This document shows, piece by piece, positions 1 to 7,843 of a stretch of DNA of 64,000 bases (its first letter is position 1; each line of letters begins with the position of its first letter). Location of the stretch: the NCBI RefSeq assembly GCF_013004105.1, contig NZ_CP053085.1, positions 3,162,001 to 3,226,000 of the forward strand, given 5' to 3'. The stretch comes from Gemmatimonas groenlandica. GTDB taxonomy: Bacteria > Gemmatimonadota > Gemmatimonadetes > Gemmatimonadales > Gemmatimonadaceae. The notes under the pieces were generated by a model, which did no database searches, had not been told where the DNA came from, and worked only from the letters and a program-made list of their open reading frames with translations. Made by a program: the position numbers and the translations under genes.

Positions 1-84
1 AAAGCCCAGCGCCGTAACAAAAAGAGCGCCGAACACCGCCAGCAGGGCGATGAAGAGGGCGCTCTCGAGCATGATGGCGTTCAT
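1..84 (-). CDS. N-terminus of a membrane protein (cut by window edge)
   Basis: Only the first 28 codons are inside the window. Reading the minus strand from ATG at 84 gives MNAIMLESALFIALLAVFGA followed by a further hydrophobic stretch. This is one transmembrane helix starting close to the N-terminus. The family cannot be named from so little. The 274 bases upstream of the start hold the large inverted repeat at 230-346 and no convincing gene. The start is inferred from the helix beginning directly after an ATG; no clear ribosome binding site is visible. Confidence 0.5.
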   Translation of the reverse strand, partial: MNAIMLESALFIALLAVFGALFVTALGF

Positions 85-229
85 ATAGTTACTGAATAGT
101 ACGGTCTGCGCGTCGGAAAAGTGTCATCCATCGGCACGAGGTTGCCTTCACGCGGCCGCAACGTTCCCGTATCTCTATGTTCTACAATGAGATAGGCACC
201 GGCGCCCAGTTGACCTCGACAAACGAAAA

Positions 230-346
230 GCAACAGCCGGAACACGGAGAAAACGGATCTCACCGATCGCACTGATAAACCAAAAGCGTTTTTCGCTTAT
301 CTGTGCGATCGGTATCATCCTCCCGGATCCGTGTTCCCGCTGTTGC
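230..346. repeat. Nested long inverted repeat (fold-back element)
   Basis: Two pairs of arms are nested. The outer arms at 230-248 and 328-346 match as reverse complements at 18 of 19 positions. The inner arms at 262-278 and 297-313 match at 16 of 17, and a small AGCG/CGCT stem sits in the centre. The whole 117 bases can fold as one long hairpin. It lies 12 bases past the stop of the minus-strand epimerase gene and upstream of the next minus-strand gene. It could be a long terminator, a non-autonomous mobile-element remnant or a structured RNA. There is no T-run typical of an intrinsic terminator. Confidence 0.7.
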
Positions 347-358
347 CGTTGCTCTTGC

Positions 359-1732
359 CTACTCACCCAACTCAAACCGCAGCATCTGTTCAAGCTGCGG
401 CAGTCGCCACACAAAGCCCGCGTCGCGCAGCACGCGCGGCTCCACACGCTGACTCGCGAGCACGGTGAGATTGGCCATCTCTTCTCCCAGCAACAGACGC
501 AGCGCGAATGCCGGCGCATGCGCAATCGTAGGGCGACTCATCACGTCGCCTAGCACTTTCGTGAATTCGGCGTTCGTGACCGCGGTCGGCGCCACAATGT
601 TGACCGGGCCGCGAATATCATCGCGCATGAGGCAGAAGTGGATCGCGCCGATCTCGTCGTCGAGCGCGATGGGGCTCACCCACTGTGTGCCGGGTCCGAG
701 CGTACCGCCGGCGCCGTAGCGGAACAGCGGTGCTTGCGTGCCGAGTGCCCCGCCGGCAGCGCCTTGCACGATGCCCGTGCGCAGATGCACGACACGAATA
801 CCCGCCTTCTCCGCCGGTGCGGTGCTCGCCTCCCAGGCGCGACCGACATCGGCGAGATAGTCGTCGCCGAGCGTGCTGCGCTCGTCGAGCACGTCGTCGC
901 CGCGACTGCCATAGATCCCGATCGCCGAGCCACTGAGCAAAACGCGCGGCTTGCGTGAGAGCTGGGCGAGCGTGTGCGCCAACAGTGACGTGCCTTCCAC
1001 TCGACTGCTCTTGAGTGCTACGCGATGCTCCGCAGTCCAGCGCGATGCGATCGATGCACCGGCCAGATGAATCACCGCATCCACGCCTTCGAGTGAACGC
1101 GGATCGAGCTGAGCGCGCTCGGGGTTCCACTGGATGTCGTGACTGCCCGGCTTCGGCGCACTGCGTCCGATGCGGATCACCTCGTGTCCGCCCGTCGACA
1201 GAAACGCCGCGAGTTGCGTGCCGATGAAGCCGCTCGCGCCCGTAATAGCGATGCGCAGGCGTGGCCGGTCGTCGAACTGCGCGTGTCGCGCCAGATCCCC
1301 CAGCATCACCGCATGGCGATAGGCAAACACCCGCTCGAGCGTGCGTTGTGTGTAGCCACCGGCCACCGCGCTGCCGAGACCGCCGAGCGGCAGCTCATAG
1401 CGAATATGGTCGTCGAGCGTGCTCGCCTGGGCATCGATCGGCGCAAAGCCGTGGGTATGCTCCCACACCGAGAACGGTCCATCGCGCATCACATCGCGAA
1501 ACTGCCGGTTCGCGATGTAGTCCCGATGCTCGAGCGTCCATGTCGTGGGAAGGGGGCCGGCGTGCACCTGCAGCACCACCTTGGCACCATCGCGGATACC
1601 GCCGGTGTGCTCGAGCACCTTGGGGCGATCCCACGGCGGCGACAGACGCTCGAAGGCGCCTGGCCGTTCATGCCAGGCGAACAGCGCCTCGACGGGCACG
1701 GGGGCTTGCACCTGCTTCCGAAATTCCTGCAT
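359..1732 (-). CDS. TIGR01777-family NAD-dependent epimerase with N-terminal SRPBCC domain
   Basis: The product is 457 aa. Residues 1-150 look like a SRPBCC ligand-binding fold (FRKQVQAPVPVEALFAWH start). From about residue 159 an extended short-chain dehydrogenase/reductase domain begins with the nucleotide motif ITGASGFIGTQ. It has a YG motif in GSAIGIYGSRGDD and a C-terminal DUF1731-like tail (QRVEPRVLRDAGF). This two-domain form is known for TIGR01777 proteins, whose substrate is not established. The ATG at 1732 is used; a GTG two codons upstream (1738) has a better placed GGAG. It is a housekeeping or accessory gene without an obvious flagellar link. Confidence 0.85.
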   Translation of the reverse strand: MQEFRKQVQAPVPVEALFAWHERPGAFERLSPPWDRPKVLEHTGGIRDGAKVVLQVHAGPLPTTWTLEHRDYIANRQFRDVMRDGPFSVWEHTHGFAPIDAQASTLDDHIRYELPLGGLGSAVAGGYTQRTLERVFAYRHAVMLGDLARHAQFDDRPRLRIAITGASGFIGTQLAAFLSTGGHEVIRIGRSAPKPGSHDIQWNPERAQLDPRSLEGVDAVIHLAGASIASRWTAEHRVALKSSRVEGTSLLAHTLAQLSRKPRVLLSGSAIGIYGSRGDDVLDERSTLGDDYLADVGRAWEASTAPAEKAGIRVVHLRTGIVQGAAGGALGTQAPLFRYGAGGTLGPGTQWVSPIALDDEIGAIHFCLMRDDIRGPVNIVAPTAVTNAEFTKVLGDVMSRPTIAHAPAFALRLLLGEEMANLTVLASQRVEPRVLRDAGFVWRLPQLEQMLRFELGE

Positions 1733-1781
1733 CGACACGAGCACTCTCCACTGCGGCGACCCGCATTCACCGGCCCCTGCG

Positions 1782-2426
1782 CTACCAGCCGCCGGCGTCC
1801 TCGAGATCGAGGACCCGCCAGCAGTACCAACTGGCAACGCTTGCCCACGGACGCCAGTTCCGCGCCACCTTCTCGAGGCGGTCCGCCTCCGGTAGCGCTC
1901 GCATGCGATAGATCCGCTGTGCGCCCTTTCGCACGCCAAGGTCGAGCACCGGGAGCACATCGGGACGGCCGAGCCGGAACATCAGAAACATCTGCGCCGT
2001 CCAGCGGCCCACCCCGCGCACCGCAACCAGGGCGTCGATCACGGCTTCGTCGTCCATCGTGTCGATGACGTCGAGCGGCAGGCGGGCATCTTCGACGTGC
2101 TGCGCGAGGTCGACGATCGCCCGCGTCTTCGCCGTGGAAAGTCCGCACGCGCGCAGCGAGGCCTCATCCGATGCCAGAATCTGCGCCGGCGTGGGCGCCT
2201 CGCTGCCACCACCAATGCGTTCCTTGAATCGACCGTAAATCGTGGACGCGGCACCACCCGAGAGTTGCTGAAAGACGATGGCCCGTGCCAGATGATCGAA
2301 GTGCGAGCCATCGACGCGCGGAATCATCGTGCACGGACCCACACGCTCGATCGCGGCGGCCATCTTCGGGTCGCTGGCACGCAGCGCCGCGACCGCCTCC
2401 TGGAGGCGGCGCGGCGTCAAACGCAC
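1782..2426 (-). CDS. DNA-3-methyladenine glycosylase II (HhH-GPD, AlkA/Mag1-like)
   Basis: This base-excision repair enzyme of about 214 aa removes alkylated purines. A helix-hairpin-helix motif is visible as VRGVGRWTAQMFL. It is followed by LPVLDLGVRKG, where the Asp aligns with the catalytic residue of Mag1-type glycosylases (FPVGDLGVQRG). FQQLSGGAAS in the first half is also typical. No Cys cluster for a 4Fe-4S centre is seen, which argues against an EndoIII/MutY member. The frame extends to a TTG at 2435; GTG at 2426 is chosen. It lies just after the secreted protein gene on the same strand, so the two may be co-transcribed. Confidence 0.88.
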   Translation of the reverse strand: MRLTPRRLQEAVAALRASDPKMAAAIERVGPCTMIPRVDGSHFDHLARAIVFQQLSGGAASTIYGRFKERIGGGSEAPTPAQILASDEASLRACGLSTAKTRAIVDLAQHVEDARLPLDVIDTMDDEAVIDALVAVRGVGRWTAQMFLMFRLGRPDVLPVLDLGVRKGAQRIYRMRALPEADRLEKVARNWRPWASVASWYCWRVLDLEDAGGW

Positions 2427-2442
2427 ACGTGTCAACGCTGGC

Positions 2443-3039
2443 TCACATGGTCAACGAGAACATCACGTGCGCCTTCGGGGTGCCGGCAAACATCAGCCAC
2501 GGCTTCGTATCCGAGGGCGTCGTCGAAATGCCAGTGGTCGCCGTCGTGGCAAACGGGATGTACACGACGAACAGCGGATTTCCCTGCTTCACCGTGCCCG
2601 ACACCGCATCGAACGCGTCCTTCTTGCCGAAAATCTGATAGAGCGACGCCGGGGCCGTCGGCATCTTGAGCTTGCCCGCCTTCACCTCGGCGAAGCGCAC
2701 CGTGTCGACCTGACCACCCTTCACGCCCGACAAACGCAGCGCGCGGCCGCGAGCCATGAACGGGTCCATCGAGTCGTGATAGCAGGACACGTGGAACTGC
2801 TCTTCCGCGGGATCGTCGGCCAGGCACATCATGCCGTTCTTCGTGGGGCGAAGCCATTCCAGCTTGCCGGCCGTCTTGTACCCCATCACACCGGCGCCGT
2901 CACGCATCTCCTTCGGCAGAGCCTGCACGGCCGCCGTGATCTGCTCGGCCACCGGCGGCGGCGTCTGCGCCCCGAGGGTGGTACCGGTCAGCGAAAGGGC
3001 CGCGGCACACGTCACGAGACAACTGGTGCGGAACGACAT
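2443..3039 (-). CDS. Secreted protein of unknown function
   Basis: The product is 198 aa with a clear Sec signal peptide (MSFRTSCLVTCAAALSLTG, cleavage probably after TLGA). The mature part has no transmembrane helix. It contains WLRPTKNGMMCLADDP and FHVSCYHDSMDPFMARGRA, with two Cys that could pair. I do not recognise the family. The start ATG at 3039 has a GGAG nine bases upstream. It is divergent from the histidine kinase at 3115, and the 75 bases between must hold both promoters. Periplasmic or exported location is inferred from the signal peptide alone. Confidence 0.75.
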   Translation of the reverse strand: MSFRTSCLVTCAAALSLTGTTLGAQTPPPVAEQITAAVQALPKEMRDGAGVMGYKTAGKLEWLRPTKNGMMCLADDPAEEQFHVSCYHDSMDPFMARGRALRLSGVKGGQVDTVRFAEVKAGKLKMPTAPASLYQIFGKKDAFDAVSGTVKQGNPLFVVYIPFATTATTGISTTPSDTKPWLMFAGTPKAHVMFSLTM

Positions 3040-3114
3040 GGTTCGAGCTCCGGAAGAAGACGTACGAAAAGTGACAGTTGTGATTACCACCGTGCAGCAT
3101 ATTCTACGGCGCAT

Positions 3115-3795
3115 ATGGCCACCTCCACAAATCCGGTGCCCGATACCGACGCGCTGGTACGCTTTGCCAGGCGGGTCTCGCACGACATCAACAACTTCTC
3201 GACCGTCGTTCGGACGTACAGCGAGCTGCTGCTCTCCGATCTCCCCGAGGGCGATCCGATGCACGCCGACGTCGCGGAGATCCATCGGGCGGCCGACGCC
3301 ACCGTTCGATATCTCCAGCGCGTGACGCAATTTTCACGTGCCGGCAACATGCGACGGCAGCCCACCTCGGTGGACAACGGCATCATCGATGCGCAGGCAC
3401 TCTTCGCCACCGAGCAGGCCGACCGGCCCGTGCACGTGACACTCGACGGCGGCGAGATGCAGGCCGATGCGAGCTGGTGGCGTGATGTCCTCCTCGAGCT
3501 GCTGCGCAACGCGCACGATGCCGCGCCGGCCGGCCGCCCGATCGTCGTGCGGAGCGCCATGCACGACACCGGCACGATCGTCGACATCGAGGACGAGGGC
3601 GACGGCATTCCGGACGACCTGCGGGCGAGCCTCACGGAGCCCTTCGTGACGTCCAAACATGGCGTGCGGGGCGCCGGCATCGGGCTGGCGATCGTCGCGG
3701 CCTTCGTGCATGCACTTGGGGGCTCGATCCAGTTCGATCGGATCGACGGGGCCGACGGGACGCGCACCCGAGTGCGCGTCACCCTTCCCGCGTAG
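3115..3795 (+). CDS. Small soluble histidine kinase
   Basis: The product is 226 aa with no transmembrane segment and no sensor domain. The HisKA H-box is RRVSHDINNFST with His23. The HATPase_c part has the N-box ELLRNAHDA, G1 DEGDGIPDD and G2 GAGIGLAIV. It starts at the ATG at 3115. It is convergent with the che genes. A sensorless cytoplasmic kinase next to a flagellar cluster resembles FlgS, which phosphorylates the NtrC-type regulator FlgR in Campylobacter. The response regulator at 27826 is a candidate partner, but that pairing is inference. Confidence 0.85.
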   Translation: MATSTNPVPDTDALVRFARRVSHDINNFSTVVRTYSELLLSDLPEGDPMHADVAEIHRAADATVRYLQRVTQFSRAGNMRRQPTSVDNGIIDAQALFATEQADRPVHVTLDGGEMQADASWWRDVLLELLRNAHDAAPAGRPIVVRSAMHDTGTIVDIEDEGDGIPDDLRASLTEPFVTSKHGVRGAGIGLAIVAAFVHALGGSIQFDRIDGADGTRTRVRVTLPA

Positions 3796-3811
3796 CGCTA
3801 CACCCCGAGCG

Positions 3812-4918
3812 CTAGACGCGGCTGACGGCGATGGCGTGCAGCAGGGCGTCGGCGATGCGGTCGAGTGGCAGCACATCCACCGCCGCATCGATCTTCACCG
3901 CTTCACGCGGCATGCCGTAGACGACGCACGTCTCCTCGTTCTGGGCGACGGTGTACGCGCCGGCCTCGCGCATGGCTAAGAGGCCCTTGGCGCCGTCGGC
4001 ACCCATTCCGGTCAGTAGTGCGCCCACGGCATTGCGTCCGGCGCTCCGCGCGACGCTCTGAAAGAGCACGTCCACGGCGGGTCGCTGGTGATGCACTTTG
4101 GGACCGTCCTTTACGCGTACCGCCCACCGGGCGCCACTCGCCTGCAGTACCAGATGCTTGCCGCCCGGTGCGACGAGCGCGAGGCCGGGCACGACAAAGT
4201 CCCCGTCCTTCGCTTCCTGCACGCGCATGGCACAGACCTGATCGAGTCGCTTCGCGAACGACAGGGTGAAGTGTTCCGGCATGTGCTGCACGATCACCGT
4301 GCCGGGCGCATCGACCGGAAAACGTCGAAGCACGTGTTCGAGCGCCTGCGTGCCGCCGGTTGAGGCCCCGAGCGCGATGATCTTGTTGGTGGTATTCAAC
4401 GACGCGATCGCCGAACGGCCTGGCACCGGTGGCGCTTCGGCGGTCTCGATTCGTTTCACGACGCGCGCATGCGACGCGGCACGCACCGCGCGCACCAATT
4501 CCTCGGCGACATCGCCCGCGGCGAGCGACGAACCAGGTTTGGCGATGACATCCACCGCGCCGAGTGCGAGCGCACGCAGCGCCGTCTCGCTGTTCTGCGG
4601 GGTCAGCGAACTCACCACCACCACCGGCAGCGGGAAGTGCCGCATCAGCTTGGACAGGAACGACAACCCGTCCATGCGCGGCATTTCGATGTCGAGCGTG
4701 ATGACGTCGGGGCGCAACTGGGCGATGCGCTCGCGCGCGACGTACGGGTCGGTCGCCGTGCCGACGACTTCGATGTCGTCGTGCTTCGAGAGCGCGTCGG
4801 ACAGAATCCGGCGCACGAGCGCCGAGTCGTCCACGATCAGGACGCGCACCACACCTGGCTTGCGCAACGGTGAGCCTGAGCCGGGCAGCGGAACGCCCGG
4901 TGTGAGCGTCGTCGTCAC
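3812..4918 (-). CDS. cheB: CheB chemotaxis methylesterase/glutamine deamidase, system 1
   Basis: CheB removes methyl groups from receptors when phosphorylated by CheA. The 368-aa protein has a receiver domain from about residue 24 (VLIVDDSALVRRIL, phospho-acceptor Asp76 in TLDIEMPRMDG) and a C-terminal methylesterase domain. Its catalytic triad is visible: Ser186 in GASTGGTQ, His212 in IVQHMPEHFT and Asp308 in LTGMGADGAKG. The start is a GTG at 4918 that overlaps the cheX stop by four bases, so the two are translationally coupled. It is the last gene of the operon that starts with cheW. Confidence 0.95.
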   Translation of the reverse strand: MTTTLTPGVPLPGSGSPLRKPGVVRVLIVDDSALVRRILSDALSKHDDIEVVGTATDPYVARERIAQLRPDVITLDIEMPRMDGLSFLSKLMRHFPLPVVVVSSLTPQNSETALRALALGAVDVIAKPGSSLAAGDVAEELVRAVRAASHARVVKRIETAEAPPVPGRSAIASLNTTNKIIALGASTGGTQALEHVLRRFPVDAPGTVIVQHMPEHFTLSFAKRLDQVCAMRVQEAKDGDFVVPGLALVAPGGKHLVLQASGARWAVRVKDGPKVHHQRPAVDVLFQSVARSAGRNAVGALLTGMGADGAKGLLAMREAGAYTVAQNEETCVVYGMPREAVKIDAAVDVLPLDRIADALLHAIAVSRV

Positions 4919-5415
4919 GCGGCGCTCACAGCACCTTGGGAGACCTGCTCCGCGCCCTCGCGTTCACCGAACACGTAGAGCACCGCTTCGGCGCGACCGT
5001 CTTCTACTCCGAACATGATGCTCGCCGATGGCGCGTCGTCATCGCGCGACACGCTGTCGACGCCTTCATGTACCTGCGGCGCCGATAGGTGAAACACGGC
5101 TTCGGCACCCGCAATCACGGGCAATACGTTACCACAAATCACGTTCGCGATTTCCCCCAGCGCGTCTCGCTGCAGCGGCGCTTGCCGGGAGGCATCCTCG
5201 CCCAGCATGTTCGCCGCTATCGCCGACAGGATGCTGGATGAAGCCCGCAGCACGAGCCGGCCGCGCAGCGGACCGCGAAACTCTACCGACACCGCCACGT
5301 CGAGTGGGGCCGCGGCCTGTTCCGGCGAAAGCTCGTGCTCCGGAAAGAGGAGCGCGAGCTCCTCAAAAGTCGCTGTCGTCGCTCGTGACAGAGACTGGAC
5401 CGTAGTACTCGACAT
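4915..5415 (-). CDS. CheX/CheC-type chemotaxis phosphatase, system 1
   Basis: The 166-aa product resembles the CheX/CheC/FliY phosphatase family that dephosphorylates CheY-P. ALGEIANVICGNVLPVIAG fits the family's helix with the conserved Glu and Asn (E-x2-N). The start is ATG at 5415, with GGAG seven bases upstream. A longer frame to 5490 has no such site. Its first 53 bases overlap the end of cheY in another frame. Chemotaxis context supports the call; it could also be described as a CheC-like protein with only one active helix. Confidence 0.8.
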   Translation of the reverse strand: MSSTTVQSLSRATTATFEELALLFPEHELSPEQAAAPLDVAVSVEFRGPLRGRLVLRASSSILSAIAANMLGEDASRQAPLQRDALGEIANVICGNVLPVIAGAEAVFHLSAPQVHEGVDSVSRDDDAPSASIMFGVEDGRAEAVLYVFGEREGAEQVSQGAVSAA

Positions 5416-5791
5416 CGGTGACTCCAGTAACGCGAATGATGGTGTCGCGCAGGGTCTCCGGCGCGAACGGCTTGCGGACGACTGCGGCACCCAGCTCGTG
5501 GAGCGCCGCCAGACGGGTCTCGCTGCCTTCCGTGGACACCACGATGACGGGCAGCGAAGCGGTTTCCGGTGTGGCGCGGAGACGCCGTAGCATCTCTTCG
5601 CCGTTCATCACCGGCATGTTGATATCGAGGAGCAGCAGGTCTACCCACTGTTCCTGGAGGACGAACAGTCCTTCTTCGCCATTGCCGGCCTCGAGGACCG
5701 TACCCAGCGGAAGACCACTCATCCTGAGGGTGCGCACGACCATCTGCCGCATGACGGCACTGTCGTCGACCACGAGAACGTTAAAGGCCAT
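5363..5791 (-). CDS. cheY: CheY-type single-domain response regulator, system 1
   Basis: This 142-aa receiver domain has the acidic pair Asp9-Asp10 (VLVVDDSAVMRQM), phospho-acceptor Asp56 in LLLLDINMPVMNG and Lys107 in VVRKPFAP. No output domain follows. About 20 extra C-terminal residues (VEYYGPVSVTSDDSDF) are acidic and atypical for CheY. It sits between cheD and cheX in the cheW operon, with its 3' end inside cheX. A second CheY is encoded at 10931 next to cheZ, so this copy may instead act as a phosphate sink or adaptation regulator. That role is inference. Confidence 0.92.
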   Translation of the reverse strand: MAFNVLVVDDSAVMRQMVVRTLRMSGLPLGTVLEAGNGEEGLFVLQEQWVDLLLLDINMPVMNGEEMLRRLRATPETASLPVIVVSTEGSETRLAALHELGAAVVRKPFAPETLRDTIIRVTGVTDVEYYGPVSVTSDDSDF

Positions 5792-5809
5792 GAGTCGGTT
5801 TCCAGTGCT

Positions 5810-6322
5810 TCAGAGCTTACTTTCGGCGCCGTTGATCTTGAGCGTGACCTCGCCTGTGGTCACGTCCACCCACATCGTGCGGGACGTCTGGACTCCCCCG
5901 GTGTCGTGCGCGTGCACGAGCACTCCGTTCTTCCACAGCAGCTTGCGCAGCGCGATCATGTTGCGCTTGCCGATCTGAAAGCGGTCGTCTTCTTCACGAG
6001 CACCGGCGTGCGCGCCGCCGGCCACCTTCACCTGCATGCGCTCCTTCTTCGCGCCGAGCTTGTAGCACTCTTTGAACAGAAGTGGCACGCCACTATCCAC
6101 GAACATGGCGGGCTTATCCTTCATCTTGGCTTCGTCGATGGTGCCGGTGGGCAACATGACGTGCAGCATCCCCGCGACGGAGACGACTGGGTCATAGACC
6201 ACGATACCAAGACAGCTGCCAAGGGCATAGGTGATGATTCGCTCGCCTGGCGTGTTGGAGACCTTCACGTCGGCCACACCTACGACTCGATCGACCGCGC
6301 GCACGGGCGCAATCGTACCCAC
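5810..6322 (-). CDS. cheD: CheD receptor glutamine deamidase
   Basis: The product is 170 aa. CheD deamidates glutamines in chemoreceptors and can bind CheC-type phosphatases. The catalytic triad spacing known from Thermotoga CheD is present: Thr31 and Cys37 in ITYALGSCLGI, and His54 in GMLHVMLPTG. The start is a GTG at 6322, one base past the cheR stop, so it is coupled to cheR. It lies in the cheW-R-D-Y-X-B operon. Confidence 0.93.
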   Translation of the reverse strand: MGTIAPVRAVDRVVGVADVKVSNTPGERIITYALGSCLGIVVYDPVVSVAGMLHVMLPTGTIDEAKMKDKPAMFVDSGVPLLFKECYKLGAKKERMQVKVAGGAHAGAREEDDRFQIGKRNMIALRKLLWKNGVLVHAHDTGGVQTSRTMWVDVTTGEVTLKINGAESKL

Positions 6323-6323
6323 G

Positions 6324-7163
6324 CTACTTCACGTAGACCGCGGGCTGCACATACCGGAACCGGTGTGTGAGGCCCGTGAGACTTTCCGAGTGTCCGACGA
6401 AGAGGTGTCCGCCGGGACGGAGCAGCGCCCAGTAGCGCTCGACGAGCTGCTGTTGGGTAGCCTTGTCGAAATAGATCATGACATTGCGACAGAGAATGGC
6501 ATCGAACGGTCCCTGCATCGGCCACCGTTCCATCAGATTCAGCTTCGCGAAGTGGACCAGCCGCCGGAGCGGCTTGCCCGCCTCGCACACCTCTCGGCCC
6601 TGCGGGTCGCGCGTGCGGGTCCAGTACTTCTGCATCCACGCCGAGGGCACGTCGACCATGATCTCGGCCGGATAGGTGGCCGCCTTCGCCGTGGCCAGCA
6701 CGCGATGACTGAGGTCGGTCGCGAGAATGCGCACGTCACGCGTGTTGATGTCGCTGAAGCTCTCGTTGGCGAGCATCGCCAGCGTGTACGGCTCTTCACC
6801 ACTCGAACATCCGGCGCTCCAGATCCGCACTGGACCCTTCAGCGTCGGGAAGACCGCGTCACGTAGGTAGTCGAAGTGCGACGCCTCGCGCAGGAAGCTG
6901 GTCTTGTTCGTGGTGAGCGCATCGATCATCTCGGCGAACTCGCGGCGCGACGGCTCCTTCTCGACGAAGTCGAGATACGCATCGAAGTCCGGCAAGTTGA
7001 GCTTGCGCAGCCGCTTGGCCAGACGGGCACGAACAAGCCCCTCCTTGCCTTCGCGCATGCGGATTCCCGCGTGCTCGTGGAGCACGTCGGTGATTCGCGC
7101 GAACTGCGCGGGCGAAATCTCGCATTCCGTGAAGAATGCGCTGCTGGAGATCGGGGCGGCCAT
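6324..7163 (-). CDS. cheR: CheR chemoreceptor methyltransferase, system 1
   Basis: CheR methylates receptor glutamates using S-adenosylmethionine. The 279-aa protein has the N-terminal helical domain (residues 1-80), the family motif TTNKTSFLRE, and SAM motif I in IWSAGCSSGEEPYTLAML. It also has ILATDLSHRVL and the CRNVMIYFDK motif. Length and motif order are normal. It follows cheW by 32 bases and precedes cheD directly. A second CheR is encoded at 52546 in system 2. Confidence 0.95.
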   Translation of the reverse strand: MAAPISSSAFFTECEISPAQFARITDVLHEHAGIRMREGKEGLVRARLAKRLRKLNLPDFDAYLDFVEKEPSRREFAEMIDALTTNKTSFLREASHFDYLRDAVFPTLKGPVRIWSAGCSSGEEPYTLAMLANESFSDINTRDVRILATDLSHRVLATAKAATYPAEIMVDVPSAWMQKYWTRTRDPQGREVCEAGKPLRRLVHFAKLNLMERWPMQGPFDAILCRNVMIYFDKATQQQLVERYWALLRPGGHLFVGHSESLTGLTHRFRYVQPAVYVK

Positions 7164-7195
7164 CGGAGAACCAGAGAAGGGCGGAAGGATGCGCG

Positions 7196-7699
7196 TCAGG
7201 CCGCGTGCGACTGCGCGGCTTCGAGCGCCGCGATCTCGCTGCTGGCGAGCACCTTGTCGATGTCAAGCAGCAACTTCACACGTCCGCCGGCCTTGCCGAT
7301 GCCAAGCAGGAATTCCGTGCGAATGCCGGCGCCGAAACTCGGCGCGTCCTCGATGTCCGCTTCCGCGATCGCGACCACTTCACTCACGCGATCGACCACG
7401 ATGCCGGTCTGGATGCCGCGCATCTGCACGACGATGATGCAGCTGTCCTCGCTGCCGTCGTGCTCCATGCGGAACTTGGCTCGGAGGTCCGTGATCGGGA
7501 TGACCTTGCCGCGCAGATTGATGACGCCGCGCACGAACTCCGGCATGCGGGGTACGCGCGTGATCGGCTGCATGCCGATGATCTCGCTCACCTTCAGAAT
7601 CTCGAGACCGTATTCTTCGCCGGCGAGAAAGAAGGTGAGATACTTGCCCGCGCGGGACTGCGTGGCGACGGTGGAAACCGATTCAGTCTGCGTGCTCAT
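7196..7699 (-). CDS. cheW: CheW coupling protein, system 1
   Basis: The 167-aa scaffold protein links CheA to receptors. A CheW SH3-like fold is indicated by KYLTFFLAGEEYGLEILKV, the motif VPRMPEFVRGVINLRGKVIP and VVDRVSEVV. About 15 N-terminal and 10 C-terminal residues extend beyond the fold. It is the first gene of the cheW-R-D-Y-X-B operon and has its own sigma28-type promoter at 7755-7782. Confidence 0.95.
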   Translation of the reverse strand: MSTQTESVSTVATQSRAGKYLTFFLAGEEYGLEILKVSEIIGMQPITRVPRMPEFVRGVINLRGKVIPITDLRAKFRMEHDGSEDSCIIVVQMRGIQTGIVVDRVSEVVAIAEADIEDAPSFGAGIRTEFLLGIGKAGGRVKLLLDIDKVLASSEIAALEAAQSHAA

Positions 7700-7754
7700 A
7701 GCTCGCTCATTTTGGAAAGAGGGTACGCGGGTCCCACGACCCGACTGCTGTGTG

Positions 7755-7782
7755 GTATCGGCGCCCCCTCGTCGGAGCTTGA
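7755..7782 (-). promoter_or_regulatory. sigma28 (FliA) promoter of the cheW operon
   Basis: On the minus strand the site reads TCAAGCT-N13-GCCGATAC, against the FliA consensus TAAAGTTT-N11-GCCGATAA. It lies about 55 bases upstream of the cheW ATG and downstream of cheA, so cheW can be transcribed apart from cheA. The -10 element is identical to that of the cheA promoter. Confidence 0.75.
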
Positions 7783-7843
7783 CTCGAACACGTGTTGCCC
7801 AAAGGTCCCAGCGACACCGGGACCCGTGATGATTACGTCCTGA

